64,000 nucleotides of DNA from Marivita sp041725935 (GTDB taxonomy: Bacteria; Pseudomonadota; Alphaproteobacteria; Rhodobacterales; Rhodobacteraceae): the NCBI GenBank assembly GCA_041725935.1, contig JBGRQD010000012.1, positions 1-64,000 of the forward strand, read 5' to 3'. Under the pieces are notes generated by a model, which saw only the letters and a list, made by a program, of their open reading frames with translations, searched no databases and had not been told where the DNA came from. Every line of letters starts with the position of its first letter. Position 1 is the first letter of the stretch. Positions 27,097 through 35,634 of the stretch are shown in pieces. Made by a program: the position numbers and the translations under genes.

Positions 27097-28911
27097 TCAG
27101 GCTGCCTCATCCTCTTGCATTTGCCGGTTCCACAGCGTGGCATAGCGGCCTTGATTGGCCAGCAAACCCTCATGTGATCCTTCCTCGACCACCTCTCCGT
27201 TTTCCAGCACCACGATCCTGTCGGCATCCGAAATGGTGGACAGGCGGTGCGCGATGGTGATGACAGTGCGCCCTTCACCGGCCAGCCGGAGCGCGCCCTG
27301 GATGGATGCCTCGGTTTCGGAATCGAGCGCCGATGTTGCCTCATCGAGGATCAGGATCGGCGGGTTCTTGAGCAGCGTGCGCGCAATTCCCACACGCTGT
27401 TTTTCGCCCCCCGAAAGCTTGAGCCCGCGTTCGCCTACCATCGTGTCATAGCCTTCGGGCAGCGACAGGATGAAATCGTGGATCTGTGCAGCGCGAGCGG
27501 CCGCGATGATGTCCTCTTCGCTGGCATTGGCGCGGCCATAGGCGATGTTGTAGCGGATGCTGTCATTGAACAGCACCGTGTCCTGCGGAACGACGCCAAT
27601 CGCGTCGTGCAGGCTGTCCTGCGTCACGTCGCGAACGTCCTGCCCGTCGATCCGAACGGCGCCATCGACCACGTCATAGAAGCGAAACAGCAACCGCCCG
27701 ATGGTGGATTTGCCCGACCCGGACGGCCCGACAAGGGCGACATTCTCGCCAGAGCGGACCTTGAGCGACACACCCTTTAGGATGGGGCGTGTGGGATCGT
27801 AGCCGAATTTCACGTTGTCGAATGCGACCGCACCCTCCGTTACATTCAGATCGGGCGCGCCGGGTTTGTCCGACACTTCCTGCGGCTGTTCCAGCAGGTC
27901 GAACATCTCTCCCATATCGACCAGCGACTGCCGGATCTCGCGGTACACGGTACCAAGGAAATTGAGCGGCATGGTGATCTGGATCATGTAGGCGTTGACC
28001 ATGACAAACTCGCCCACAGTGATCGTGCCCGCCTGCACGCCAAGCGCTGCCATAACCATGACAGCGACAAGCCCCGCGGTGATGATGACGCTTTGCCCGA
28101 AGTTCAGCAGCGCCAGCGATGTGGCTGTCTTGATCGCGGCACCCTCATACGCCTCCATCGACTGGTCATAGCGCCCGGCTTCGCGGGATTCGGCGCCAAA
28201 ATATTTGACAGTCTCAAAGTTGAGCAGGCTGTCGATGGCCTTCTGGTTGGCGTCGGTATCCTGTTCGTTCATCTCGCGGCGCAGGCGGACGCGCCATTCG
28301 GTGACCTTGAAGGTGAACCAGACATAGAAGCCGATGGTGATGAGAACGACCGCCATGTAGCGCACATCGAGCAGCCACAGCAGGACAAGGCAGATCAGCA
28401 GCAATTCGAGGATCAGCGGTCCGACGCTGAACAGCATGAAGCGCAACAGGAAGTCGACGCCCTTGACCCCACGTTCGATGATGCGGCTCAACCCGCCGGT
28501 CTTGCGGGTTATGTGATAGCGCATCGACAGGCGGTGGATATGGGTGAAGGTTTCCAATGCCAGCATCCGCAACGCGCGTTGGCCGACGCGGGCAAACACC
28601 CCGTCCCGCAATTGCTGGAAGCCCACGTTCATCAGACGGGCCACGCCGTAGGCCAGTGTCAGCCCGACGCCGCCCAGAACGAGGTCGGACGCCTGCCCCG
28701 ACAGCGCATCGACCGCGCGCCCGAACAGCAGCGGCGCGAGCATGTTCACGATCTTGGCGAGGACAAGGCTGACAATCGCGATCACCACGCGGCGCTTCAC
28801 CCACGGCTTGTCATCGGGCCAGAGATACGGCCCGACCTTGCGGATGGTGCGCAAGCCAGAGCGGCGTTCGTCAGCGGCCAGTTGGGCGTCGGTCGTGATA
28901 TCGGCGGGCAT
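27097..28911 (-). CDS. ABC exporter of the Atm1/HMT family (permease-ATPase fusion)
   Basis: This 604-residue half-transporter has about six membrane helices (residues 40-310) and a carboxyl ABC domain with GPSGSGKST (near residue 392), the signature LSGGEKQRVGIARTLL and the Walker B LILDEATSALD. The segment FETVKYFGAESREAGRYDQSMEAYE in the transmembrane part is typical of Atm1/HMT1 transporters, which export glutathione-linked or metal-thiol compounds. It would act as a homodimer in the inner membrane. A perfect 8-bp hairpin (GCAGCCTG 27082-27089 with CAGGCTGC 27098-27105) overlaps its stop codon but lacks a T-run. Confidence 0.92.
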   Translation of the reverse strand: MPADITTDAQLAADERRSGLRTIRKVGPYLWPDDKPWVKRRVVIAIVSLVLAKIVNMLAPLLFGRAVDALSGQASDLVLGGVGLTLAYGVARLMNVGFQQLRDGVFARVGQRALRMLALETFTHIHRLSMRYHITRKTGGLSRIIERGVKGVDFLLRFMLFSVGPLILELLLICLVLLWLLDVRYMAVVLITIGFYVWFTFKVTEWRVRLRREMNEQDTDANQKAIDSLLNFETVKYFGAESREAGRYDQSMEAYEGAAIKTATSLALLNFGQSVIITAGLVAVMVMAALGVQAGTITVGEFVMVNAYMIQITMPLNFLGTVYREIRQSLVDMGEMFDLLEQPQEVSDKPGAPDLNVTEGAVAFDNVKFGYDPTRPILKGVSLKVRSGENVALVGPSGSGKSTIGRLLFRFYDVVDGAVRIDGQDVRDVTQDSLHDAIGVVPQDTVLFNDSIRYNIAYGRANASEEDIIAAARAAQIHDFILSLPEGYDTMVGERGLKLSGGEKQRVGIARTLLKNPPILILDEATSALDSETEASIQGALRLAGEGRTVITIAHRLSTISDADRIVVLENGEVVEEGSHEGLLANQGRYATLWNRQMQEDEAA

Positions 28912-28973
28912 GTCCTGTCTCTCGTCTTGTTAGACGCCCTGACTTAGCCCGCCTGCGCCCAAAGGGCCAGTGG

Positions 28974-30536
28974 TCAGCGGGCCTTGAACAGCCCGCCCAG
29001 GATGCCGCGCACGATCCGACGCCCCGTTGTGCCCTTGAGTTCCTTGACGACCACGCTGGCAATGGCTTCGCCGATGCTTTCATGTCTGCGACTGCTGCGG
29101 GTCGTGCGGGCCGGCTGCGAGGTGGAGCGTCCTACGCGAGTGCCTGTGTAGCGCCGTCCAGCGGTATATTCGCGCATCGCCGCGTCCAGTTCCGCCTCTT
29201 TCTGTTCCGCCTGTTCGGCGGCGGCGGCGGCGGCCTCGGTTGTGCGCTGCGCCAAGATCTCGTAGGCCGATTGCCGGTCGAGCCGCTGGGCGTATTTGCC
29301 GCCCAGATCGCTGGCTCCCATGATGCCGCCGCGTTCGTCGGGCGTGATCGGGCCAAGCTGCGACGACGGTGGACGGATCAGCGTGCGCTCGACCATACCC
29401 GGGATACCTTTGCGCTCCAGCATCGAGGTCACGGCCTCACCAACGCCGACTTCGCGGATCGCCTGTTCCGTGTCGAACGCCGGGTTCTCGCGGTAGGTCT
29501 CAGCCGCCATGCGCAGCGCCTTGCGGTCGCGGGCGGTGAAGGCCCGCAGCGCGTGCTGCACACGGTTGCCCAGCTGGCCGAGGATTTCTTCGGGGATGTC
29601 ATCGGGGTTCTGGGTGATGAAATAGACCCCCACCCCCTTGGAGCGGATCAGGCGTGCCACCTGTTCGACCTTGTCCACCAGCGCCTTTGGGGCATCGTCA
29701 AAGAGAAGATGCGCCTCGTCGAAAAAGAACACCAGCTTGGGTTTTTCTGGGTCGCCCACCTCGGGCAGCTCCTCGAACAACTCGGACAGGAGCCACAGGA
29801 GGAACGTCGCATAGAGCCGGGGCGAGCCCATCAGCTTGTCGGCGGCAAGGATGTTGACCTGCCCCCGACCCTCGGCATCGGTGCGCATCAGGTCACGCAG
29901 TTCAAGAGCCGGCTCACCAAAGAAATCCGCACCGCCCTGGTTTTCAAGCACCAATAGCCGACGTTGGATCGCACCAATGGATTGAACCGCGATATTGCCA
30001 TAGCGCAGGGACACGCTGTCACGGTTCTCGCCCAGCCAGACCAGCATGGATTGCAGGTCTTTGAGATCGAGAAGCGGCAGGCCTTCTTCGTCGGCGACGC
30101 GGAAGGCGATGTTCAGGATGCCTTCCTGCGCCTCGGACAGCTCCAGCAGGCGCGAGATCAGCAGCGGGCCCATCTCTGCAACGGTGGTGCGGATCGGGTG
30201 GCCCTGATCGCCGAAGAGGTCCCAGAACGTGACGGGGAAGGCGCGGTAGGCGTAATCGTCGAACCCGATGGTCCGTGCGCGGTCGGTAAAGGGCTGGTGC
30301 AGCTTGAAATCGGGACTGCCCGGTTTGGCAAGACCCGACAGGTCGCCCTTGACGTCGGACATGAACACCGGAACGCCCTGGGCGGACAATCCTTCAGCAA
30401 GGATTTGCAGCGTCACGGTCTTGCCGGTGCCCGTGGCCCCGGCGACAAGGCCGTGCCGGTTGGCGTAGTCGAGCCGCAACCATTGCGCGACGCTGTAATC
30501 CTGACCGCCACCACCAACAAAGACACCGTTTTCCAT
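28974..30536 (-). CDS. HerA-like ATPase, DUF853 family (YjgR-like)
   Basis: This 520-residue P-loop ATPase has the Walker A GATGTGKT (residues 33-40), a Walker B-like KLVFFFDEAHLLFDD near residue 265, and the Arg-finger region SKGVGVYFITQNPDDIPEEILGQLGNRVQHALRAFT. These match the DUF853/YjgR group of HerA-FtsK ATPases. The carboxyl region holds an Ala/Glu-rich coiled segment and a basic Ser/Arg-rich stretch before GRRIVRGILGGLFKAR. Its cellular role is not established; the fold suggests a hexameric DNA or RNA translocase. It lies 62 bp upstream of the Atm1-like exporter on the same strand. Confidence 0.88.
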   Translation of the reverse strand: MENGVFVGGGGQDYSVAQWLRLDYANRHGLVAGATGTGKTVTLQILAEGLSAQGVPVFMSDVKGDLSGLAKPGSPDFKLHQPFTDRARTIGFDDYAYRAFPVTFWDLFGDQGHPIRTTVAEMGPLLISRLLELSEAQEGILNIAFRVADEEGLPLLDLKDLQSMLVWLGENRDSVSLRYGNIAVQSIGAIQRRLLVLENQGGADFFGEPALELRDLMRTDAEGRGQVNILAADKLMGSPRLYATFLLWLLSELFEELPEVGDPEKPKLVFFFDEAHLLFDDAPKALVDKVEQVARLIRSKGVGVYFITQNPDDIPEEILGQLGNRVQHALRAFTARDRKALRMAAETYRENPAFDTEQAIREVGVGEAVTSMLERKGIPGMVERTLIRPPSSQLGPITPDERGGIMGASDLGGKYAQRLDRQSAYEILAQRTTEAAAAAAEQAEQKEAELDAAMREYTAGRRYTGTRVGRSTSQPARTTRSSRRHESIGEAIASVVVKELKGTTGRRIVRGILGGLFKAR

Positions 30537-30610
30537 ATTTTAGCCCCAACACAAAATTTCAAAAACAGAACATACAAATTTAACATATTGCCGCCAGTGT
30601 GTTCTCGTTC

Positions 30611-30688
30611 CGGATCGAATTATCCCCCCTCGATCCGGGCGATCCTCCCTGTTGGACTGGCCACGCTGCAAAGCGTGGCCTTTTTTTT
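30611..30688 (+). ncRNA. Candidate small RNA with C-rich hairpin loop and terminator
   Basis: An 8-bp perfect stem CGGATCGA/TCGATCCG (30611-30618 and 30630-30637) presents a loop containing six C residues. A single-stranded spacer with CCTCCCT follows, then a 9-bp stem GGCCACGCT/AGCGTGGCC (30659-30667 and 30672-30680) and eight T residues. No plus-strand gene precedes it that would need this terminator. C-rich exposed loops are common in alphaproteobacterial sRNAs that pair with Shine-Dalgarno sequences. The 5' end is unknown; AACATATTG near 30582-30590 is a possible -10 region. Confidence 0.55.
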
Positions 30689-30737
30689 GTGATTTCACGA
30701 TTGGATTTTGCCTGTTGACGCTTTTGATTTCATTTCG

Positions 30738-30819
30738 TAGCGTTCGGTCAATAATAGTCGGCCGGTCCGACAGGGAGCATGAGAGGGAAGGCACTCCACT
30801 GTGTCTTCCCTTTTATTTT
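30738..30819 (+). ncRNA. Second candidate small RNA or IalB leader with terminator hairpin
   Basis: TTGACG at 30715-30720 may be a -35 element. Downstream a short hairpin GTCGG/CCGAC (about 30757-30770) is followed by a 10-bp stem GGGAAGGCAC/GTGTCTTCCC (30785-30794 and 30801-30810, one G-T) and TTTTATTTT. This is either a second short terminated RNA in tandem with the one at 30611-30688 or an attenuator in the leader of the IalB-family gene. The gap from 30820 to 30997 shows no further structure. Confidence 0.4.
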
Positions 30820-30997
30820 CAAATATCTGCCTGCCAGCTTTCGCCCATCACATGAAGCCGGACCACCCGTGGGTCACACAGCAGCAAGCGCAAGATTCCG
30901 CCGCCGCGCCGATCACGTTTTTGCCTTTTGGCCTGACAGCGCGCAGCGCCCGTGATAACGCACGGACGAACATGACCGACGCTTCAAAGAGGACTTC

Positions 30998-31636
30998 ATG
31001 ACCAAATCGCTTTTGCTTCTGACCACGATTGCCAGCTTTGCCCTTGGCGCTGCCGCATGGGCGCAGGAGACCGCCGCACCCGAAGCCACCGAAGCCCCGG
31101 CAGCAGACGCCCCTGAAGCCCCGGCAGCCGTTGCAGACCCGTTGGGGCTGGACACCGGCGAAGCTGTGATCGAGCCGAACGCAGACAACAACACCTATGT
31201 GAAGAACACCCACGGCGACTGGGCCATCCAGTGCCTGCGCGTTCAGGAAGGGCCGGAGCCCTGCCAGATGTACCAGCTTTTGAAGGATCCGAACGGCGGC
31301 AACGTGGCCGAGGTCAGCATCTTCGGGCTGCCAAGCGGTGGACAGGTCGCAGCGGGTGGTACGTTCATCGTGCCGCTGGAAACGCTCCTGACCGAAAAAC
31401 TGAACATCCGCGTCGATTCAGGTCAGGCCAAGCGTTATGACTATTCGTTCTGCACCACCATCGGCTGCTATGCCCGCGTCGGCTTCACCGCCGAGGACGT
31501 TGCCGCATTCCGCCGGGGCAGCGTGGCGAACATCACCATCGTGCCTGCACTTGCACCGGACCAGCTTGTGACCGTGGCGATGTCGCTCTCGGGCTTCACG
31601 GCCGCGTATGAAGAAATTACGGCTGCGCAACAGTAA
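30998..31636 (+). CDS. Invasion-associated locus B (IalB) family protein
   Basis: This 212-residue exported protein has a signal peptide (MTKSLLLLTTIASFALGAAAWAQ), an Ala/Pro/Glu-rich spacer (residues 24-50) and an IalB domain with THGDWAIQCLRVQEGPEPCQMYQLL and YDYSFCTTIGCYARVGF. The four cysteines are arranged in the two pairs typical of the family. IalB proteins are periplasmic; in Bartonella the homologue affects erythrocyte invasion, but in free-living Rhodobacteraceae the role is unknown. A convergent terminator follows. Confidence 0.88.
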   Translation: MTKSLLLLTTIASFALGAAAWAQETAAPEATEAPAADAPEAPAAVADPLGLDTGEAVIEPNADNNTYVKNTHGDWAIQCLRVQEGPEPCQMYQLLKDPNGGNVAEVSIFGLPSGGQVAAGGTFIVPLETLLTEKLNIRVDSGQAKRYDYSFCTTIGCYARVGFTAEDVAAFRRGSVANITIVPALAPDQLVTVAMSLSGFTAAYEEITAAQQ

Positions 31637-31660
31637 CGCCAAAGGATCATTCTTGCGGAT

Positions 31661-31697
31661 AAACGGGGGCGGATCAGCGGATCGCGCCCCCGTTTTC
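31661..31697. terminator. Bidirectional terminator between ialB-family gene and lpxB
   Basis: ACGGGGGC (31663-31670) pairs with GCCCCCGT (31686-31693), followed by TTTT on the plus strand; on the minus strand the stem is followed by TTTATCC. The hairpin spans the lpxB stop codon. It can end both convergent transcripts. Confidence 0.75.
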
Positions 31698-32837
31698 ATT
31701 CAGACCGTCCAGAACCGCGAGGGCGGCGCGTTCACCGGGGGGCAAGCCCCCCCTGCCCAGCCGCTCCATCGTCAGGTCCATCGCTGCGCGTTGCTGTTCC
31801 GGCGCCTCCAGCAGGGCTGACACGGCCTTGGCAATCGGAAGCGGCTGACAGGCCGCACCGATGAATTCCGGCACCACGCGTGTCTCGGACACGAGGTTCA
31901 CAAGAGTGACCGTGTCCACCAACAGCATCCGCCCAATGATCTGCCGCGATAGCCAGTTCATGTCATAGGCGATGACCATCGGCGTACCCGACGCCGCAAG
32001 CTCGAGCGATACGGTCCCCGACGCCGCCACCGCCACGTCTGCCGCCGCGAAGGCTGCGTGCTTTGTGGCCATGCCGTCAGTTCCGGGGTTGATGAGGATC
32101 GGCTTGACCGGCCATCGGTTCACCGCCTCTGCGACCCGCGCCGCCACGTTGGGGGCTGCAGGCAGCACAAAGCGAAGATTGGGGCGTTTCGCGTGCAGCT
32201 CGGCCACCACATCGGCAAAGATCGGCAAGAGGCGCGACACCTCGCTGCGGCGCGACCCCGGCAGTATCAGGGCCAGAGCTGCGTCACCGATGCCATGATC
32301 GGCGCGAAACGCCGCCACCTCGTCGGCTGTGGCCACAGGATCGGTGACCACCGGATGCCCAACGAAATCGCAGCGCATGCCTGCGGCTTCCATATAAGGC
32401 GGCTCGAACGGCAAAAGCGCCAGCACTTGGTCGATATGGGGGGCCATCTTTTTTGCCCGACCCGGTCGCCATGCCCAGACAGTCGGTGCCACGTAGTGAA
32501 CGGTTCGGATGTCGCTGCGCGCCTTGACCAGCTTGGCCACACGCAAGCCGAATTCCGGCAGGTCGATCGTGATGAGCACATCCGGTTTGGCTGCAATCAC
32601 CGCATCGGCCGTCTGGCGGATGCGTGCCTTGAGTGCGCGATATTGCGACAGGATCTCGGTGATGCCCATGATCGAAATCTCGTCCATGGGAAACAGGCTC
32701 TTCAACCCTTCGGCGATCATGCGGTCGCCGCCGATGCCGTCGAACGTGACCTCGGGACGGTGTGTGCGCAGCCCGGCCATGAGCGCCGCACCCAGCTTGT
32801 CACCCGAGGCTTCTCCTGCGACGACGAAGACGCGCAT
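31674..32837 (-). CDS. lpxB: Lipid-A-disaccharide synthase
   Basis: This 387-residue glycosyltransferase joins UDP-diacylglucosamine to lipid X in lipid A synthesis. The family opening MRVFVVAGEASGDKLGAALM, the VGHPVVTDP motif near residue 165, LILPGSRRSEV near 200, and the carboxyl PMVIAYDMNWLSRQIIGRMLLVDTVTLVNL block are present. The start at 32837 overlaps the lpxI stop by one base; an open frame upstream to 33248 is antisense-like noise inside lpxI. It is the last gene of the bamA-lpx block. Confidence 0.95.
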   Translation of the reverse strand: MRVFVVAGEASGDKLGAALMAGLRTHRPEVTFDGIGGDRMIAEGLKSLFPMDEISIMGITEILSQYRALKARIRQTADAVIAAKPDVLITIDLPEFGLRVAKLVKARSDIRTVHYVAPTVWAWRPGRAKKMAPHIDQVLALLPFEPPYMEAAGMRCDFVGHPVVTDPVATADEVAAFRADHGIGDAALALILPGSRRSEVSRLLPIFADVVAELHAKRPNLRFVLPAAPNVAARVAEAVNRWPVKPILINPGTDGMATKHAAFAAADVAVAASGTVSLELAASGTPMVIAYDMNWLSRQIIGRMLLVDTVTLVNLVSETRVVPEFIGAACQPLPIAKAVSALLEAPEQQRAAMDLTMERLGRGGLPPGERAALAVLDGLNENGGAIR

Positions 32838-33739
32838 CAGACGCCCTTGTCCCGCACCCAGAGGAAGAGGCCTAACGCGTCGCAGCGCGCCACGGTTTTC
32901 GCGCGGTCGAGGATCATCACGCCGCCCGCTTCGATCACGATGCCCGACAGGCCAGCCGCCGCCACTGCGTCGGGTGTGCTGGCCCCGATCACCGGCAAAT
33001 CCGCGCGGCGGTCCTGTCCGGGTTTGGGGGCCTTGAACAGGATACCACCTTCCGACACAGACGTGCCACCGGTCAACCAGTCGGTCGCATCCCCGAGCAA
33101 CCCGCCGAACATGTCGCTGGCGGTGTTGATCGGATTGGTCAGGAAATCGCCGCTGCCCGCCGCGCGGTCGCGCGCCAGTCGGGTCAGCATCGCATCGGTT
33201 CCGGCGGCATCCTCGCGGGCCAGCACAGAATCGCCACGCACCACGCAAGCTTGGCCGGCATCGCGCACCCCCATCGCAGCAACGGTGCGTTCCCCCAACC
33301 GCGCCTCGACGGTGTTCTGGGGCGTGTATGTCTTGACCGTCAGCACACCCGCGGACGGGATCAGGCCGGGCACGAGGTCATCCACGGCTGCAACGCTCAG
33401 TCCCGCTTCCTGAAACAACTCCATCACGATGCGCAGCGCGCCGTCATCACCCGATGTGAGCGCGGTTTGCAGGCGCGGCACCAGTGGGACCGTTTTTTCA
33501 TCAAGGCGTGCCGGATCGATCAGCGGGCGACGGATGGCACCACAGAGACACACCTGCGTCACGCCGCGCGATGTGAGCGTGTCAAGCAGCGTGCCCAGCG
33601 TTTCGAGGTGGAAGGTCAGATCGGCGGTCAGCTCATCGGGTTCAAACCCGTTGAGCACACAGACCAGCGGGCGCGCGGCCTGCGCCTCCGCGACGATGCG
33701 CGGCAAACGCCCCTGCCCGCAGATCAGCGCCAGCGTCAT
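32837..33739 (-). CDS. lpxI: UDP-2,3-diacylglucosamine diphosphatase LpxI
   Basis: This 300-residue protein (DUF1009) is the LpxI that replaces LpxH in alphaproteobacteria and makes lipid X from UDP-diacylglucosamine. It starts MTLALICGQGRLPRIVAEAQ, continues with VCLCGAIRRPL, and has the LpxI_C features SAGVLTVKTYTPQ, GVRDAGQACVV and the closing GIVIEAGGVMILDRAKTVARCD. It lies between lpxA (3-bp gap) and lpxB, its usual neighbours. Confidence 0.93.
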   Translation of the reverse strand: MTLALICGQGRLPRIVAEAQAARPLVCVLNGFEPDELTADLTFHLETLGTLLDTLTSRGVTQVCLCGAIRRPLIDPARLDEKTVPLVPRLQTALTSGDDGALRIVMELFQEAGLSVAAVDDLVPGLIPSAGVLTVKTYTPQNTVEARLGERTVAAMGVRDAGQACVVRGDSVLAREDAAGTDAMLTRLARDRAAGSGDFLTNPINTASDMFGGLLGDATDWLTGGTSVSEGGILFKAPKPGQDRRADLPVIGASTPDAVAAAGLSGIVIEAGGVMILDRAKTVARCDALGLFLWVRDKGV

Positions 33740-33742
33740 CGC

Positions 33743-34528
33743 TCAGCCCGGTGTCAGGAACGACCGGTCGGTGTCGCCCAGGATGAAATCGACAATGTGA
33801 TGAACGTAGTCGCTGTCGGTCTCTTCGCCAAGGCGCCGCGCCCGTTCCTGAAACGCGCCCTCGCCCTGCGCCAGCATCTGGAACGCGGCGCGCAGCGCGG
33901 TGATGTCAGCACGGCTCACGCCCTTGCGCTTCAGCCCGACTAGGTTCAAACCGTCCAGACGTCCGCGGTCGGCCTGCACGAGGCCATAGGGGATCACGTC
34001 ATTGGTCACCATCGTAACCGCGCCGATGATGGCGCCACGTCCGATCCGCACGAACTGATGAACGCCCGACAGGCCGCCGACGATCACGTCATCCTCGAGC
34101 ACGCAATGCCCGGCCAAAGCGGCGCTGTTGACCACGATCACCCGGTTGCCGACCTGCACGTCATGCGCCACGTGACAGCCCGCCATGAACAGGTTGTCAT
34201 CCCCCACGCGCGTCACGCCACCGCCGCCCTTGGTGCCTGTGTTCATGGTCACGTGTTCGCGGATGCGGTTCCGTGCACCGATGACAAGGCTGGTTTTTTC
34301 GCCATCAAACTTGAGATCCTGCGGGATCTCGCCAATCACCGCAAAGGAAAACACCTCGGACCCCGCACCGATCGAGGTCTGACCCGTCACGACTACATGG
34401 CTTTTCAGAACCACGTTTTTAGCCAGCGTCACTTCGGGACCGACATGGCAGAACGGGCCGATCACGCAGCCGTCACCGATCTGCGCGCCCTCTTCGATCA
34501 CGGCGCTGGGATGAATGCGGGCTGTCAC
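33743..34528 (-). CDS. lpxA: Acyl-ACP--UDP-N-acetylglucosamine O-acyltransferase
   Basis: This 261-residue left-handed beta-helix enzyme performs the first step of lipid A synthesis. Hexapeptide repeats run from IHPSAVIEEGAQIGDGCVIGPF through NVVLKSHVVVTG and the ARNRIREHVTMNTGT stretch to GRGAIIGAVTMVTNDV; GCHVAHDVQVGNRVIVVNS contains the catalytic His. The carboxyl helical domain follows. The start is a GTG at 34528 that overlaps the fabZ stop (GTGA); the longer reading to 34561 lacks support. Confidence 0.94.
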   Translation of the reverse strand: MTARIHPSAVIEEGAQIGDGCVIGPFCHVGPEVTLAKNVVLKSHVVVTGQTSIGAGSEVFSFAVIGEIPQDLKFDGEKTSLVIGARNRIREHVTMNTGTKGGGGVTRVGDDNLFMAGCHVAHDVQVGNRVIVVNSAALAGHCVLEDDVIVGGLSGVHQFVRIGRGAIIGAVTMVTNDVIPYGLVQADRGRLDGLNLVGLKRKGVSRADITALRAAFQMLAQGEGAFQERARRLGEETDSDYVHHIVDFILGDTDRSFLTPG

Positions 34529-34986
34529 TTGGGCAGGTCCATCATGGCCGAGAACTCGCACTCCGCCGCCATTTCACCGTCAACTGTCGCCACGCCGCCA
34601 AATTTCCAGACCTTGCCGCCCGGCTTGCCGCGCAGCGTCGTCAGGCGCATCTGAAGCTGGTCGCCGGGGATCACCTTGCGGCGGAACTTGCAATTGTCGA
34701 TGGCCATGAAATAGATCAGCATTTCCTTGTCCGCGAGATCCAGCGCCGTGCCCACCATGACGGCGGCGGTCTGGGCCATCGCCTCGATGATGGTGACGCC
34801 GGGCATAATCGGCGTGCCGGGGAAATGGCCCTGAAAATGCGGCTCGTTCATCGTCACGTTCTTGATGCCAAGAGCGGATTGCGTGCCGTCGATCTCTTCC
34901 ACGCGGTCCACGAGCAGGAACGGGTAGCGGTGCGGCAGGATGCGCTGGATCAGCTGGATGTCGGCGCGAAGAAGCGTGTCGCTCAT
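34525..34986 (-). CDS. fabZ: 3-hydroxyacyl-[acyl-carrier-protein] dehydratase FabZ
   Basis: This 153-residue hotdog-fold enzyme dehydrates beta-hydroxyacyl-ACP in fatty acid synthesis. RILPHRYPFLLVDRV and the active-site helix HFPGTPIMPGVTIIEAMAQ (His at about residue 54, Glu at 68) are intact. It is placed between skp and lpxA, balancing membrane fatty acid and lipid A supply. Its stop overlaps the lpxA GTG. Confidence 0.96.
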   Translation of the reverse strand: MSDTLLRADIQLIQRILPHRYPFLLVDRVEEIDGTQSALGIKNVTMNEPHFQGHFPGTPIMPGVTIIEAMAQTAAVMVGTALDLADKEMLIYFMAIDNCKFRRKVIPGDQLQMRLTTLRGKPGGKVWKFGGVATVDGEMAAECEFSAMMDLPK

Positions 34987-35049
34987 GGGGCGTCCTTTTG
35001 TGGTACTGTGGACCTGTGAGTAGCAATCCCGATGCCGGGGGGCAAGGTT

Positions 35050-35634
35050 TCAGGGGCGCAGTGGCAGGATCGCCGCCCCGGCACCGAATTCGGCATTGAC
35101 CCGCTGGATGGCCTCATCGGTGATGTCGACGGACTCGACGCTGAGCAGGACACCGCGCCGATCCAGCACCGCAACCGCGCCGCTTTCGATCATGAGTTGC
35201 AGCAGGATCGGCTGGGCGGCCGTCAGAAGCGCGCGGCGGGCCTCGTCGTTGCGCTGACCAACGGCGCGGGCCTTTTCGTCCTGTTCGCTGCGCAGGCGCT
35301 GCACCTTTTCATCGAACGCCGAAGCTCGGGCGCGAAAGTCAGCCGGGGCCAGGCTGTCGCGCAGTTCTGTCAGCTCACGTTCCTCTGCGGTCAGCTCGGC
35401 TTCAATGCGCCGGTTCTCGGCGGCGATCTCGACGCTTTCGGCTTCGATCTCGCGGACGATCCGCTGGCCAAAATCGCTTTGCGCATAAAGCGCATCGGGC
35501 GCGACGGTCAGGATCAGGCTTTGCACAACCCCCAGATTGGACAGCCCGCCATCCTGTTGCGCCTGCACAGGAAGTGCGACGCAAAGGAGCGCTCCGAAGA
35601 GCGCTCCCAAACCTGTTCGACCACGAAGTGTCAT
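35050..35634 (-). CDS. OmpH/Skp-family periplasmic chaperone
   Basis: This 194-residue protein has a signal peptide (GLGALFGALLCVALPVQAQ) and a long charged helical region (about residues 60-150, rich in Glu, Arg and Ala) typical of Skp tentacles, followed by an Ile/Val-rich end. It would hold unfolded outer-membrane proteins for the BAM complex. The ATG overlaps the bamA stop by one base (TAATG), so translation is coupled. The next gene is fabZ: lpxD, often found between skp and fabZ in other proteobacteria, is absent here. Confidence 0.85.
   Translation of the reverse strand: MTLRGRTGLGALFGALLCVALPVQAQQDGGLSNLGVVQSLILTVAPDALYAQSDFGQRIVREIEAESVEIAAENRRIEAELTAEERELTELRDSLAPADFRARASAFDEKVQRLRSEQDEKARAVGQRNDEARRALLTAAQPILLQLMIESGAVAVLDRRGVLLSVESVDITDEAIQRVNAEFGAGAAILPLRP

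Noticed and set aside
27082..27105. Hairpin across the stop codon of the Atm1-like exporter as an intrinsic terminator
   Set aside because: The 8-bp stem is perfect but no T-run follows on the minus strand, so it was only mentioned with the gene.
30779..30960. Short plus-strand frame starting at an ATG near 30779 with AGGGAG upstream
   Set aside because: It runs through the terminator hairpin at 30785-30810, the peptide has no recognisable character, and the hairpin explains the sequence better.
31674..33248. 524-codon reading of the lpxB frame
   Set aside because: The LpxB family start MRVFVVAGEASG at 32837 coincides with the lpxI stop; the extension lies inside lpxI out of frame.
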